This document shows, in pieces, positions 1 to 9,692 of a DNA stretch of 64,000 bases (positions within the stretch are counted from its first letter, which is position 1; every line of letters begins with the position of its first letter). The notes beneath the pieces are model-generated. The model made no database searches. It was not told where the DNA came from and saw only the letters and a program-made list of their open reading frames with translations. The translations under genes and the position numbers were made by a program. This DNA comes from Methanobrevibacter sp. UBA412 (GTDB lineage Archaea; Methanobacteriota; Methanobacteria; Methanobacteriales; Methanobacteriaceae), in contig DAGJ01000002.1 of assembly GCA_002495685.1 (NCBI GenBank), positions 12,442-76,441 of the forward strand, read 5' to 3'.

Positions 1-3000
1 TACTATTAAGTCTATTTTAAAGAGAAGCAGTTGCATTATATACAATAGAAAATATAGTAGGAATTTCTATACTATTAAGTCTATTTTAAAGTATCAACTT
101 CAAGACAATATATATACTCACTTAATGTATTTCTATACTATTAAGTCTATTTTAAAGATATTCATCATTATGATTTGTTTGTTTCAAAAAGTTATTTCTA
201 TACTATTAAGTCTATTTTAAAGTTATCCGTTGCACCTTTTGGGGGTGTTTACGACATGGTATTTCTATACTATTAAGTCTATTTTAAAGTTTTTTTCAAT
301 ATTCATTTTTTAATCTCCTAAAGCTATATTTCTATACTATTAAGTCTATTTTAAAGTAAAACAAATAAATAATGGAGAAATAAGTATTTTAATATTTCTA
401 TACTATTAAGTCTATTTTAAAGATTACTTCAAAGAGGTATATGAAGAAAACCCAATTACATTTCTATACTATTAAGTCTATTTTAAAGAAAAGAGGTTGA
501 AGAGTTAATTAAAGAATATGTTGAAAATTTCTATACTATTAAGTCTATTTTAAAGATTTCATATCGAACACCAAATAGGAACAATATTACACATTTCTAT
601 ACTATTAAGTCTATTTTAAAGGTAACCAGTCTAACTGTTCCAAGTCTGCATCATAACACATTTCTATACTATTAAGTCTATTTTAAAGTTTTATTGCTAC
701 TAGAAATAAAATAACAAGTCTAGTAATTTCTATACTATTAAGTCTATTTTAAAGGAAAACCTGATGCTGTGTCTTCAATTTCGCCTTTATGGATTTCTAT
801 ACTATTAAGTCTATTTTAAAGCCAACAAGTTGTGAATGCTGTATTATTTATCCAGGAATCATTTCTATACTATTAAGTCTATTTTAAAGCTGAGGATAAT
901 AATATTATTGATGAATTCCCTTTAAGTAATTTCTATACTATTAAGTCTATTTTAAAGGATAAAAAAGCTGACCAACTGGGGTAATAATCGAAGTATTTCT
1001 ATACTATTAAGTCTATTTTAAAGTTCTAAATTTTTTAGCTAAGTTTATAAATTTTTTAGCATTTCTATACTATTAAGTCTATTTTAAAGGTTTAACCAAT
1101 CCCAAGGTAAATTTTCAGATTCAACATTTCTATACTATTAAGTCTATTTTAAAGGAAACTGGTATTGACTTTAGTAATTGTATGATACCTGATTTCTATA
1201 CTATTAAGTCTATTTTAAAGATTGTGCTTTGAATGTTTTTGTTTCATTTTCAGGAATATTTCTATACTATTAAGTCTATTTTAAAGTAGTTTCTATTTTT
1301 TCGCTTTTGTTGTTTTCTCTATATTTCTATACTATTAAGTCTATTTTAAAGGAAATCACTAATCCAAGTACAGATTATATTTACTTCCATTTCTATACTA
1401 TTAAGTCTATTTTAAAGTCTCCCATATCGTGTCATAAAACATTCTACTGATGAATTTCTATACTATTAAGTCTATTTTAAAGGTACTTGCTTAATAGTAC
1501 TTTAGTACCCACTACTATAATTTCTATACTATTAAGTCTATTTTAAAGACAGAAAGTTGAAAATAATTATATAACTTTAACTTATTTCTATACTATTAAG
1601 TCTATTTTAAAGCAAAATTCTAAAGAACCATCTGTACTGCAGTCATCAAATTTCTATACTATTAAGTCTATTTTAAAGTGTTCCTGCTGTAACACCCATC
1701 ATTTCCATTATTCCAAATTTCTATACTATTAAGTCTATTTTAAAGTTGATAATATTAGTAGTTATGATCCTGAATATGCTGAATTTCTATACTATTAAGT
1801 CTATTTTAAAGGGGGGTAGTAGTGGGGAATAATTTTTGAACAATAACTATTTCTATACTATTAAGTCTATTTTAAAGTATTTGTACCGCTGCAACATTCA
1901 AGGAAGCTGTTGAATTTCTATACTATTAAGTCTATTTTAAAGCCAGCAACAAAATTTTTCAAAACAAATACAATCAAATTTCTATACTATTAAGTCTATT
2001 TTAAAGTCCAAATAAACAATATTATTGACACCTATAGCTATATTTCTATACTATTAAGTCTATTTTAAAGTTATAAAGAAAAAAATGTAGTAGAAACAAT
2101 AATATATTTCTATACTATTAAGTCTATTTTAAAGTTTCTTTCCATACTTAAAGATTGCACTGCAGAGTATAATTTCTATACTATTAAGTCTATTTTAAAG
2201 CATGCTTATTATAAGCATTTGTTGTTAGCACTTCTTTATTTCTATACTATTAAGTCTATTTTAAAGAATTTGAAGAAAGCAAGAATGATAAAGATTTAGA
2301 CATATTTCTATACTATTAAGTCTATTTTAAAGAAAGATATTTGAAGCTTCAAAAGTCCCTAAATCTCTATTTCTATACTATTAAGTCTATTTTAAAGTTA
2401 ATAGTATCTGTTCTTGTAGTGACTGTTTTACTTGATTTCTATACTATTAAGTCTATTTTAAAGTCAGATACCCTGCTATTTGTAGGGCTGAATGGCTAAT
2501 TTCTATACTATTAAGTCTATTTTAAAGTGGACTTGTGGATATTGTAAAATATACAATCTTAAATATTTCTATACTATTAAGTCTATTTTAAAGACAGATA
2601 GCAATGGGAACTTAACAATATTAATAGAATATTTCTATACTATTAAGTCTATTTTAAAGAAGAATTCAGCAACATCGTAACAAGTGAACATGAATATTTC
2701 TATACTATTAAGTCTATTTTAAAGATACATCTTCGCTACTTGCCATCGTGTTTATTTTCCCTATTTCTATACTATTAAGTCTATTTTAAAGAACTCGCGA
2801 ATTTGTGTTATATAGATATAGATTTTTCATTTCTATACTATTAAGTCTATTTTAAAGTTTCCTGCTTCTAATTCAAATAGGAATTGTAGAAGGTATTTCT
2901 ATACTATTAAGTCTATTTTAAAGGGAATTGTAGAAGGTTAAAACCTTCTAAAGCTTCCCATTTCTATACTATTAAGTCTATTTTAAAGCCAAATATAGAA

Positions 3001-3716
3001 AAGGTTGTAAGCTGCAAAACTAAAACATTTCTATACTATTAAGTCTATTTTAAAGCTAAATTTAGGTTTTTAAAACCTATTTTATTATTTGATTATTTCT
3101 ATACTATTAAGTCTATTTTAAAGGTTTGTGTGTTTGTGTGTAATGTATTACTATTATGTCATTTCTATACTATTAAGTCTATTTTAAAGGTAGTAACTGC
3201 AACATCACCAAGATAATATAACACTATTTCTATACTATTAAGTCTATTTTAAAGAAAACCTATAGGAGCTAAATATGGTTCCCTGTTCCCATTTCTATAC
3301 TATTAAGTCTATTTTAAAGCCTTTTTTATGGAAAACTTTAGTTCTTGAATTTCCAAATTTCTATACTATTAAGTCTATTTTAAAGATTTTGAAGAAGAAA
3401 ACGAAAATATATATTTTTTTGAATTTCTATACTATTAAGTCTATTTTAAAGTTGTTATACAAAAAGAACAGATTTAAAACCGGAATTACATTTCTATACT
3501 ATTAAGTCTATTTTAAAGTAATAATCTTCAAAAAAGTATTACCTAAAAAAATTTAATTTCTATACTATTAAGTCTATTTTAAAGCAAAACCTTTATATAC
3601 TGGTGGGTACTAAAGTACTATATTTCTATACTATTAAGTCTATTTTAAAGATTCTTTGCATAGTACAACGTTTCCGGCGCCGTGGTCATTTCTATACTAT
3701 TAAGTCTATTTTAAAG
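1..3716 (-). CRISPR. Type I-B CRISPR array, 57 repeats, truncated at left edge
   Basis: The 29-bp repeat, read on the plus strand, begins ATTTCTATAC and ends TTTTAAAG. I count 57 copies (first one only its last 22 bases, last one at 3688-3716) and 56 spacers of about 36-40 bp. All copies look identical, with no decayed terminal repeat. Read on the minus strand the repeat ends in ATAGAAAT, which resembles the 8-nt 5' handle of other type I-B crRNAs, so transcription is inferred to run right to left, in the same direction as the cas operon. The leader would then be at the right end and the newest spacers near 3688. The array continues beyond base 1. Confidence 0.97.
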
Positions 3717-3820
3717 TCGGCGGATTTTTGCCTTATTTTGTTATTTTATGGTTTATTTTACTTAAAATTTGTGGTGTGAAAAGTCGGGTGGTAATGATGT
3801 ATGTCCTTTATAAAGGTGGA
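3717..3820 (-). promoter_or_regulatory. Putative CRISPR leader and array promoter
   Basis: This is the roughly 100-bp gap between the cas2 stop and the first minus-strand repeat. At 3805-3816 is a perfect 12-bp palindrome, CCTTTATAAAGG, which contains a TATA-box-like core and sits within a longer GTCC...GGAC inverted repeat abutting the cas2 stop. A TATA box there predicts a start near 3785 and a leader RNA of about 70 nt before the first repeat. The function is inferred from position; the palindrome is seen directly. Confidence 0.6.
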
Positions 3821-4093
3821 CTAAAAAATAAAATTTATTGGATTTTTTTCGATTCCTAGTATATGTTTTTTTAAATATTTTTCTGGTATTTCATATATGA
3901 ATATGGAATCTGTTTCTTCATTTATTAATTCTTTTAATTTATCCATTATTTTTGTGTATTGTGATTGGGTTACTTCTCCTTCAAATACTGAGTTTTGTTG
4001 CCAATGCAAATGTGTTCTTAGGAATTTATGTACTTTGTTTACTCTGTCTACATTTACATCATATACTATTATTAAGTATATTTTTACCACCAC
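3821..4093 (-). CDS. cas2: CRISPR-associated endoribonuclease/integrase subunit Cas2
   Basis: This 90-residue protein has the usual Cas2 length and ferredoxin-like opening, with the conserved aspartate in the motif IVYDV near residue 12. Cas2 dimers bridge two Cas1 dimers to form the spacer-integration complex. The gene overlaps the end of cas1 by 10 bp, so the two are translationally coupled, and it is the last gene of the operon before the leader. The C-terminus ends in a short strand (PINFIF) that in the family docks onto Cas1. Confidence 0.95.
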   Translation of the reverse strand: MVVKIYLIIVYDVNVDRVNKVHKFLRTHLHWQQNSVFEGEVTQSQYTKIMDKLKELINEETDSIFIYEIPEKYLKKHILGIEKNPINFIF

Positions 4094-5064
4094 ATTTTAA
4101 AGCTTTCATATTTTTTATCATTCAAGACGTGTTTGATTAGTTTGTATCCTTCGAGTCTAATTAAGTAGCGGTAGGATACTTTTTTATTGAGATTGGGGTG
4201 TTTTATTGTTGTGTCCATCTTTTTTTGGTATTCTTGTATGAATTTTTGTTTGCCTTTTTGGTTTAATAGGACTCCTATGTTTGTTGTGAAATCTTTTTTT
4301 GTGATTTGATTTGTGTTTATTAGTTTGAATATGATTCTGCTCACTATTATGGGTTTGAATATGTCTGCTAGGTCTAATGCTAATGAGAATCTTCGTTCGG
4401 AGGGTTCGTGGAGGTAACTTATGGAGGGGTGTAGGTAGGTGTGGTATATTTCGGATAGTGTTGTTGTGTATAGTAGGGAGTTTCCGAATGATATTAATGC
4501 GTTTAGTTCTGTTGTTGGTGGTCTTATTTCTCTTTTTCCCATTTCGAAGTTTTTTACTATGGTGTTGAAGCTTTGGTAGTAGTTTTGCCATATTCGGCCT
4601 TCGCTGCTCATTATTTGATTTATATCTCCTTTTATGTTTTCTTTTTCAATGTTATTGATGTAAAGGTTTAAATCTTTCCCTTTTTTGGAGTAATATTTTA
4701 ATGTGGTTAGAATGTTGAATCTGATACCTTCTACTATTTCTTTTGCTAGGTATTGTCTTTTTTGTTTGTCTATGTAATGTGCTGATTGGTTTACTACTAC
4801 TAGTCCTGAGTTGAATTGAATTCTGGGGTATAGTGATCCTTCGTAGTAGCCGTATTTGTTGAAGAAGTTTATTATTATTCCTTCTTTCATTAGGTATGAT
4901 GCTGCTCCTGATTTTATTGTTACTTTGGCTTCACAGTTTATTTCATTTATGGAGTGGATTGGTATTGCTTGTTTGATTTCTTTGTTTATGAAGAAAATTG
5001 TGTTGTCTTTTCTTTGGATTATTCCGTTGCTTGTTAAATATAATGGTTTTTTAATTTTACTCAC
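4084..5064 (-). CDS. cas1: CRISPR-associated integrase Cas1 (type I-B)
   Basis: Cas1 is the metal-dependent integrase that inserts new spacers at the leader end of the array. The 326-residue protein starts with the family opening KKPLYLTSNG...RKDNTIFF. Near residue 150 is SSEGRIWQNYY, carrying the first catalytic Glu. Near 205-225 is the conserved helical stretch LNALISFGNSLLYT, followed by HPSISYLHEPSERRFSLALDLADIFKP with the catalytic His and Asp. The start codon is GTG, in an AAGGTGAG context. It lies just downstream of cas4 with an 18-bp gap and overlaps cas2, matching the usual adaptation module of type I-B loci. Confidence 0.97.
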   Translation of the reverse strand: MSKIKKPLYLTSNGIIQRKDNTIFFINKEIKQAIPIHSINEINCEAKVTIKSGAASYLMKEGIIINFFNKYGYYEGSLYPRIQFNSGLVVVNQSAHYIDKQKRQYLAKEIVEGIRFNILTTLKYYSKKGKDLNLYINNIEKENIKGDINQIMSSEGRIWQNYYQSFNTIVKNFEMGKREIRPPTTELNALISFGNSLLYTTTLSEIYHTYLHPSISYLHEPSERRFSLALDLADIFKPIIVSRIIFKLINTNQITKKDFTTNIGVLLNQKGKQKFIQEYQKKMDTTIKHPNLNKKVSYRYLIRLEGYKLIKHVLNDKKYESFKMWW

Positions 5065-5082
5065 CTTATTTTGAAGTTTTTT

Positions 5083-5589
5083 TTATATCATGCATAATTC
5101 ATAAAATGAACAATTCTTGCAATAGGGTCTTTTTTCTGCTTTGGGAGGTGTTTTTAAATTAATGATATGTGGTATATCTTCTATTATTTTAAATATTTCT
5201 TCTTCTATTTCATTTGTTAATATTATTTCATCTTTTTTCTTTTCTTTAGGATATACTAAATATCCTTTAACTTCTTGATTCATACTTTTCTTAGTATTAT
5301 ACATATAAAAATATAATTGGTACTTAGCTCCAATTGTTAATTTACTTGATTTTTTAATTTCAAAAATATTAATACCTTCATTAGTTTTTACATAATCAAA
5401 TACCATATTATCAAATTGGATTTCCTTATTCTCCCTAGAATAAGATTTTTCATGAATATACTTACCAATACTTATATCTTCATTATTATAATTCATGTTA
5501 ATTTGATTTGCAAAAAACCATAATTCTCTTTTACAGGTAACATAATACTGGACCATAACCCCAGTTATTGGAATATTATTCATAGTCAT
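5083..5589 (-). CDS. cas4: CRISPR-associated exonuclease Cas4
   Basis: Cas4 is a RecB-like PD-(D/E)XK nuclease with an iron-sulphur cluster that trims prespacers and selects PAMs. The protein has the N-terminal YYVTCKRELWFFA motif with the first cluster cysteine. It continues with a core containing FEIKKSSKLT, the (D/E)xK pair, and ends with the C-terminal cysteine triad CKNCSFYELC. The longest frame begins with TTG at 5598. I prefer the ATG at 5589 (or 5583), which follows the TGA of cas3 directly. No strong Shine-Dalgarno sequence is visible. It sits between cas3 and cas1, as expected for type I-B. Confidence 0.94.
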   Translation of the reverse strand: MTMNNIPITGVMVQYYVTCKRELWFFANQINMNYNNEDISIGKYIHEKSYSRENKEIQFDNMVFDYVKTNEGINIFEIKKSSKLTIGAKYQLYFYMYNTKKSMNQEVKGYLVYPKEKKKDEIILTNEIEEEIFKIIEDIPHIINLKTPPKAEKRPYCKNCSFYELCMI

Positions 5590-5594
5590 AATTA

Positions 5595-7997
5595 TCAAAT
5601 AATAAAAGCTTCTTCATCATCTTCAAAAATAAAACCAGTTTCAATATCATATTTACGAGCAATATCTTCAGGGGCAATGAATCCTAACCAATCATTACAA
5701 ATATTAGTAGAACCAAATTTTTTAGAACTTATAGAAATTATATAATTATAAAATTCAGCTTTGATTTTTAAAAACAATTCTTTTTTCTTAAAATTATTTT
5801 CACATTTTTCCATGTCATTAAATTTTTCCCACAATAATTGGCTTTCTTCGTCGAAGTTTACAAACACATCAATCTTTTCAACTGTTTCTTCTATTAATTT
5901 AAAATCTGATGAGATTTTACCTAAATTTAACTCCTTAATAATTTTTAATAAATTTTTATCTTGACTTCCATTCTTTAATAAGATTTTATTATATTCTTGT
6001 GAAGTGATTAAGTTGAATTCTTTCTCAGAACAAGATTCTTGTTTCTTAAGTAAATCAATAGTACTACTTAATAATATGGAATCATAAACCATTCGACTAA
6101 ATTTTCGACCTTTATCATTTATTAAGGATATAACATTCACTTCCCCTTTAATTTTTTCATTATTACGATTACATCGTCCAGCAGTTTGAATTATAGAATC
6201 TATAGGGGCTAAATCCCGATAAATAATATCAACACTAATATCAACACCTGCTTCAATTAATTGAGTAGTGATAATAATTTTCCTTTTTCCCTCTTTTTTC
6301 AATTCATTTATCCTTGATAATCTATGCTTTGGTATTATGTTAGTAGATAAATAAACCAAATTAATAGTATCTGAAATATTAACAATACCATTAACTGTAT
6401 CAACAATAATATTTTCATACTGATCTTCAAATCTTTCTTTAATATAAGTATAAACATCTTTTGAAGATTGTATTGTGTTTAAAACAATCATAATATCCTT
6501 TTCAGGATTATTCACTATTTCATCAATAATAAAGTCTTTAAAATCATTTAAATTCATATCTTCTAAATTAAAATTATAATTTACACGATTAAAAACTGTG
6601 AAATATTCATCCTTAGAAATTAAAGGTAAAATTTCACCGTTTTCCTCACTGAAAATTAAAGGTTGTGTTGCAGTCATTAAAATAATCCAACAATTAAATT
6701 CATTGGCTAATTTTTTAAGACAAATATTAAGAATATTCCAATATTTATAGGGAACTGCTTGAATCTCATCTAAAATTATAATTGAATTCACCATATTATG
6801 AAACTTACGAAGAGATCTATTCTTATTACTAATTAAACTATAAAAAAATTGTATAAAAGTAGTTACAATGATTTCACTATTCCAACCTTCAATTAAAATA
6901 CGAACATTGTTTAAATTTAATTCTTTATTATGATTTGATTCTGTTGTGTATTTCATATCAGATAAATAATTATGTTTAAGTAGAGCATTAGTATCTTTAA
7001 TACCATCAGTATGAAGAACATCACGAATAACTTTCTCATTTTGATCTATTATACTTAAAAATGGTAAGGAATAAATTATACGGGGATTGAAATTTTTTTC
7101 TTCTTGAATTCTTTTTTTAAGTTTTAATGCAAAATTAAAAGCAGCTAAAGTCTTACCTGAACCAGTTGGTAAATCAATACTATAAATATGTTTATTTAAA
7201 TCTAAAATTGGAACTTTTTGATTAATTTCATGATACGCTTTCTCACGAATACAATTTATACCCTCTGATTTTAAACCAAACTTTTTCATTTTGTATAAAT
7301 CCACAATATCCGAAGGAATATTTGGCCTATTAAATAATTCTGTTTGTGAAGCATCAATTTTATCTGAATCAATTAACATAGAATATAATAATATTAAAGT
7401 AAAATAATTTTCAATATTTTCATCAAAAATAATATCATCTAGTGATTCTTCAATTTCATCTAAAATATCATTATAACTATTTATAAAATCGTTTAGATTT
7501 ATATCATAAGTTTCATAAAATTTTCTTAAATCATATCCATTATTATTTTTAATATTATTTTTAATATTTTCTACTTGTTTTTCTCCAAGGTCATGATTTA
7601 AGCTAACTTTGTTAAGTTCTCCAGAGGTTCCTGAAATATTTTTAAAATCCCCATGATGTCTTAGAATAACTAAATAAGTTAAACTACTTAAATCTAAATC
7701 AAAACTAATATTATTTTTACTTAAATAATTCTTAACAACATAATAACCAAAAACTGCAGATAAAAATCCATGATTTTTAAGCTGACTTTTCTTACCATCA
7801 TTTAAATATTCTTGAAAAAAAGTAGTGGATTTAGCAAAATCATGACATAAACCAATAAAAAAAGAAATTTGAGTATAAAGATTCTTATCATTTATACTTA
7901 AATTTTTACAAAAACTTTCACAATTACAAGCCACATTCAACAAATGCTCTTCTAAACTTTTACTAGGATGAGATTTTAGTTTAGAATAAGATAACAT
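5595..7997 (-). CDS. cas3: Cas3 HD nuclease-helicase (type I-B)
   Basis: Cas3 is the effector recruited by Cascade to unwind and degrade target DNA. The roughly 800-residue protein has an N-terminal HD nuclease domain (EEHLLNV, then GLCHDFAKS). The superfamily 2 helicase follows: Walker A LPTGSGKT near residue 280, the DEAH-type box LDEIQAVP near 410, motif III MTATQP, ITTQLIEAGVDI, and motif VI QTAGRCNRN near 610. The longest frame begins with TTG at 8009. The ATG at 7997, preceded by GGTGGGGATA, is the better start. It overlaps the end of cas5 by 17 bp. Confidence 0.96.
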   Translation of the reverse strand: MLSYSKLKSHPSKSLEEHLLNVACNCESFCKNLSINDKNLYTQISFFIGLCHDFAKSTTFFQEYLNDGKKSQLKNHGFLSAVFGYYVVKNYLSKNNISFDLDLSSLTYLVILRHHGDFKNISGTSGELNKVSLNHDLGEKQVENIKNNIKNNNGYDLRKFYETYDINLNDFINSYNDILDEIEESLDDIIFDENIENYFTLILLYSMLIDSDKIDASQTELFNRPNIPSDIVDLYKMKKFGLKSEGINCIREKAYHEINQKVPILDLNKHIYSIDLPTGSGKTLAAFNFALKLKKRIQEEKNFNPRIIYSLPFLSIIDQNEKVIRDVLHTDGIKDTNALLKHNYLSDMKYTTESNHNKELNLNNVRILIEGWNSEIIVTTFIQFFYSLISNKNRSLRKFHNMVNSIIILDEIQAVPYKYWNILNICLKKLANEFNCWIILMTATQPLIFSEENGEILPLISKDEYFTVFNRVNYNFNLEDMNLNDFKDFIIDEIVNNPEKDIMIVLNTIQSSKDVYTYIKERFEDQYENIIVDTVNGIVNISDTINLVYLSTNIIPKHRLSRINELKKEGKRKIIITTQLIEAGVDISVDIIYRDLAPIDSIIQTAGRCNRNNEKIKGEVNVISLINDKGRKFSRMVYDSILLSSTIDLLKKQESCSEKEFNLITSQEYNKILLKNGSQDKNLLKIIKELNLGKISSDFKLIEETVEKIDVFVNFDEESQLLWEKFNDMEKCENNFKKKELFLKIKAEFYNYIISISSKKFGSTNICNDWLGFIAPEDIARKYDIETGFIFEDDEEAFII

Positions 7998-8694
7998 TAT
8001 CCCCACCAATCTTATAATAATCAGCAGACTCTAACTGAATACTTTTAGTATTCTCTTCAAAATAAAACTCTTTAAAACTTGTAACAACCCTATTTGAATC
8101 CATAAAACAAGGAGTTTTAATCAAACCATACTTCCGATCAGATTCAATAACCAAATTATGACCCTCTTTAGGTATTACAGAATCAACACAAACATTATCA
8201 CCATTAACTTGCTTCAATTCAATAAAATCATCACCAACCATACTAAAATTAGCAATACACTCACTAATACCAAGATATGGAGTGTAAATTGATTTATGAT
8301 TCCACAGTAAATCATATAACTTACCCATTAATTCCTGATCTTCTAATCCTACATAAATCCGATACTTTGGATTCTTTAAAAATTCAGCTTCAACTTGGGA
8401 ACGCTTACCCGGACCACGAATATCATGTAAAAAGAAACCTTCCTTAGTGTTAATATAATTTAAATTAAAATGAACCTTTTTTATAGGATTTAAAATATTT
8501 ACCCCAATTTTACTATTTTCCTCATCAAAAATATCATAATATGAATCCCTAGGCAAACCAAGCATAGCAGATATTAAACCTGCAACAGTAGTCCTACTAG
8601 GGAAAGGATAAGAGATAGTGGAAGTAGTAGTATATCCTCTACGAAAATAACCATAATCCGCCCATACATCAAAGGCTAAAACTTTACTTATCAT
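7981..8694 (-). CDS. cas5: Cascade subunit Cas5 (Hmari/Tneap type)
   Basis: Cas5 is the Cascade subunit that binds the 5' handle of the crRNA. The start MISKVLAFDVWADYGYFRRGYTTTS is typical of the Cas5h branch, followed by SYPFPSRTTVAGLISAMLGLPRDSY, the conserved Cas5 segment. The glycine-rich stretch DIRGPGKRSQVEAEFL lies near residue 105. The longest frame opens with TTG at 8715. The ATG at 8694 fits both the family N-terminus and a GGAGG at about 12 nt upstream. It lies 39 bp after cas7 and overlaps cas3. Confidence 0.95.
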   Translation of the reverse strand: MISKVLAFDVWADYGYFRRGYTTTSTISYPFPSRTTVAGLISAMLGLPRDSYYDIFDEENSKIGVNILNPIKKVHFNLNYINTKEGFFLHDIRGPGKRSQVEAEFLKNPKYRIYVGLEDQELMGKLYDLLWNHKSIYTPYLGISECIANFSMVGDDFIELKQVNGDNVCVDSVIPKEGHNLVIESDRKYGLIKTPCFMDSNRVVTSFKEFYFEENTKSIQLESADYYKIGGDNVILF

Positions 8695-8733
8695 TTTCCC
8701 ATAAAACCTCCCCAATAAAAAAGAAAAATTCTT

Positions 8734-9690
8734 TTATAATTCTTCAACACTAATACCTAAACCTTTAATAGCATCTAATAACTTATCAGATGATTCATAA
8801 TTAAAGAATTTAACATCACTATCAAACTTATAATAAACCTTACTAATCTTATCTTTTTCTTCTTCTAAATTACTTAATAACTTATTTAAGTTAATTTCAA
8901 CTTGGTTAATATTACGAATCAATTTACTATCATCTAAATCATAATTTATACTTACTTTATTGTTTAAATCCCCAATAAAATAATTTTCCTTATATTCTAT
9001 TTGAAGTAATAAACGTGGTACTTGACCAAATTTAGAACGTGTAATTAAATTCTTAGTACCATCCCAAATACCTTCAAGTAATAATCCAACATCATTATCA
9101 CTCATACCAGTATCCTTTGCAGCAATCTCATTAACCACACCATAAAAACCAATCAAACTATAAGGTAAAATATACTCTTCACGAAATGTTTTCTGATCTT
9201 TACCTGCACCAGATGCAAAACCACCAGTACCTTTAATATGATTAATTTCAACCTGATTAAGAGAACGACCCATACGGAACTGAACAGGACCAGTTAAAGT
9301 AACACTACTCTTCTCCTTCTTAGTCTTAACCTTTGGTTCTATTGGAATAGTTGCACCAAATAATCTAACATCAACACAATCTTGTATTACATTTGCTTTA
9401 ATATCTTCTCTTGCCTCAGTTAAAGATTCATATTTTTCTTTAGTTAAAAATTTATCTGCTCTTTGCTTAGCATCATTTAATTTACCCTCATTATCAAAAG
9501 TATCAGTAATGAAAATTTTCTCATCCTTATAATCTCTTAAATAATCACGTATAGTTCTTTTTAAACGAACATCAGTTACAAGGTTAGTTTCTGTTTCTTC
9601 ATCTAATCTTGGCTTATTACTATCTAATGGATCACCATTAGGATTTGCATCATTTATATCATATAAAAATAAAATCTCAGATCTATTCAT
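8734..9690 (-). CDS. cas7: Cascade backbone subunit Cas7 (Csh2)
   Basis: Cas7 forms the helical backbone that coats the spacer part of the crRNA. The 318-residue protein begins with RSEILFLYDINDANPNGDPLDSNKPRLDEET and VTDVRLKRTIRDYL, the signature of the Csh2/Cas7b branch. Further conserved segments are DCVDVRLFGATIP near residue 110 and TGPVQFRMGRSLNQV near 135. The ATG start is 2 bp downstream of the cas8b stop, so translation is probably coupled. Because each Cas7 leaves every sixth guide base unpaired, this subunit matters for reading the pseudo-spacer discussed at 14846-14928. Confidence 0.96.
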   Translation of the reverse strand: MNRSEILFLYDINDANPNGDPLDSNKPRLDEETETNLVTDVRLKRTIRDYLRDYKDEKIFITDTFDNEGKLNDAKQRADKFLTKEKYESLTEAREDIKANVIQDCVDVRLFGATIPIEPKVKTKKEKSSVTLTGPVQFRMGRSLNQVEINHIKGTGGFASGAGKDQKTFREEYILPYSLIGFYGVVNEIAAKDTGMSDNDVGLLLEGIWDGTKNLITRSKFGQVPRLLLQIEYKENYFIGDLNNKVSINYDLDDSKLIRNINQVEINLNKLLSNLEEEKDKISKVYYKFDSDVKFFNYESSDKLLDAIKGLGISVEEL

Positions 9691-9692
9691 AC

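Noticed and set aside
2492-3505. Small plus-strand frames within the CRISPR array (62 and 76 codons)
   Set aside because: They translate the repeat itself (HFYTIKSILK) again and again and are created by the array.
4184-4591. Lys/Arg-rich 135-codon minus-strand frame inside cas1
   Set aside because: It overlaps cas1 in another frame with low-complexity composition; cas1 motifs are intact.
6359-6372. Possible self-target of the spacer at 2398-2434 in cas3
   Set aside because: Only about 13 bases (TTAATAGTATCTG) match, which is expected by chance in DNA this AT-rich.
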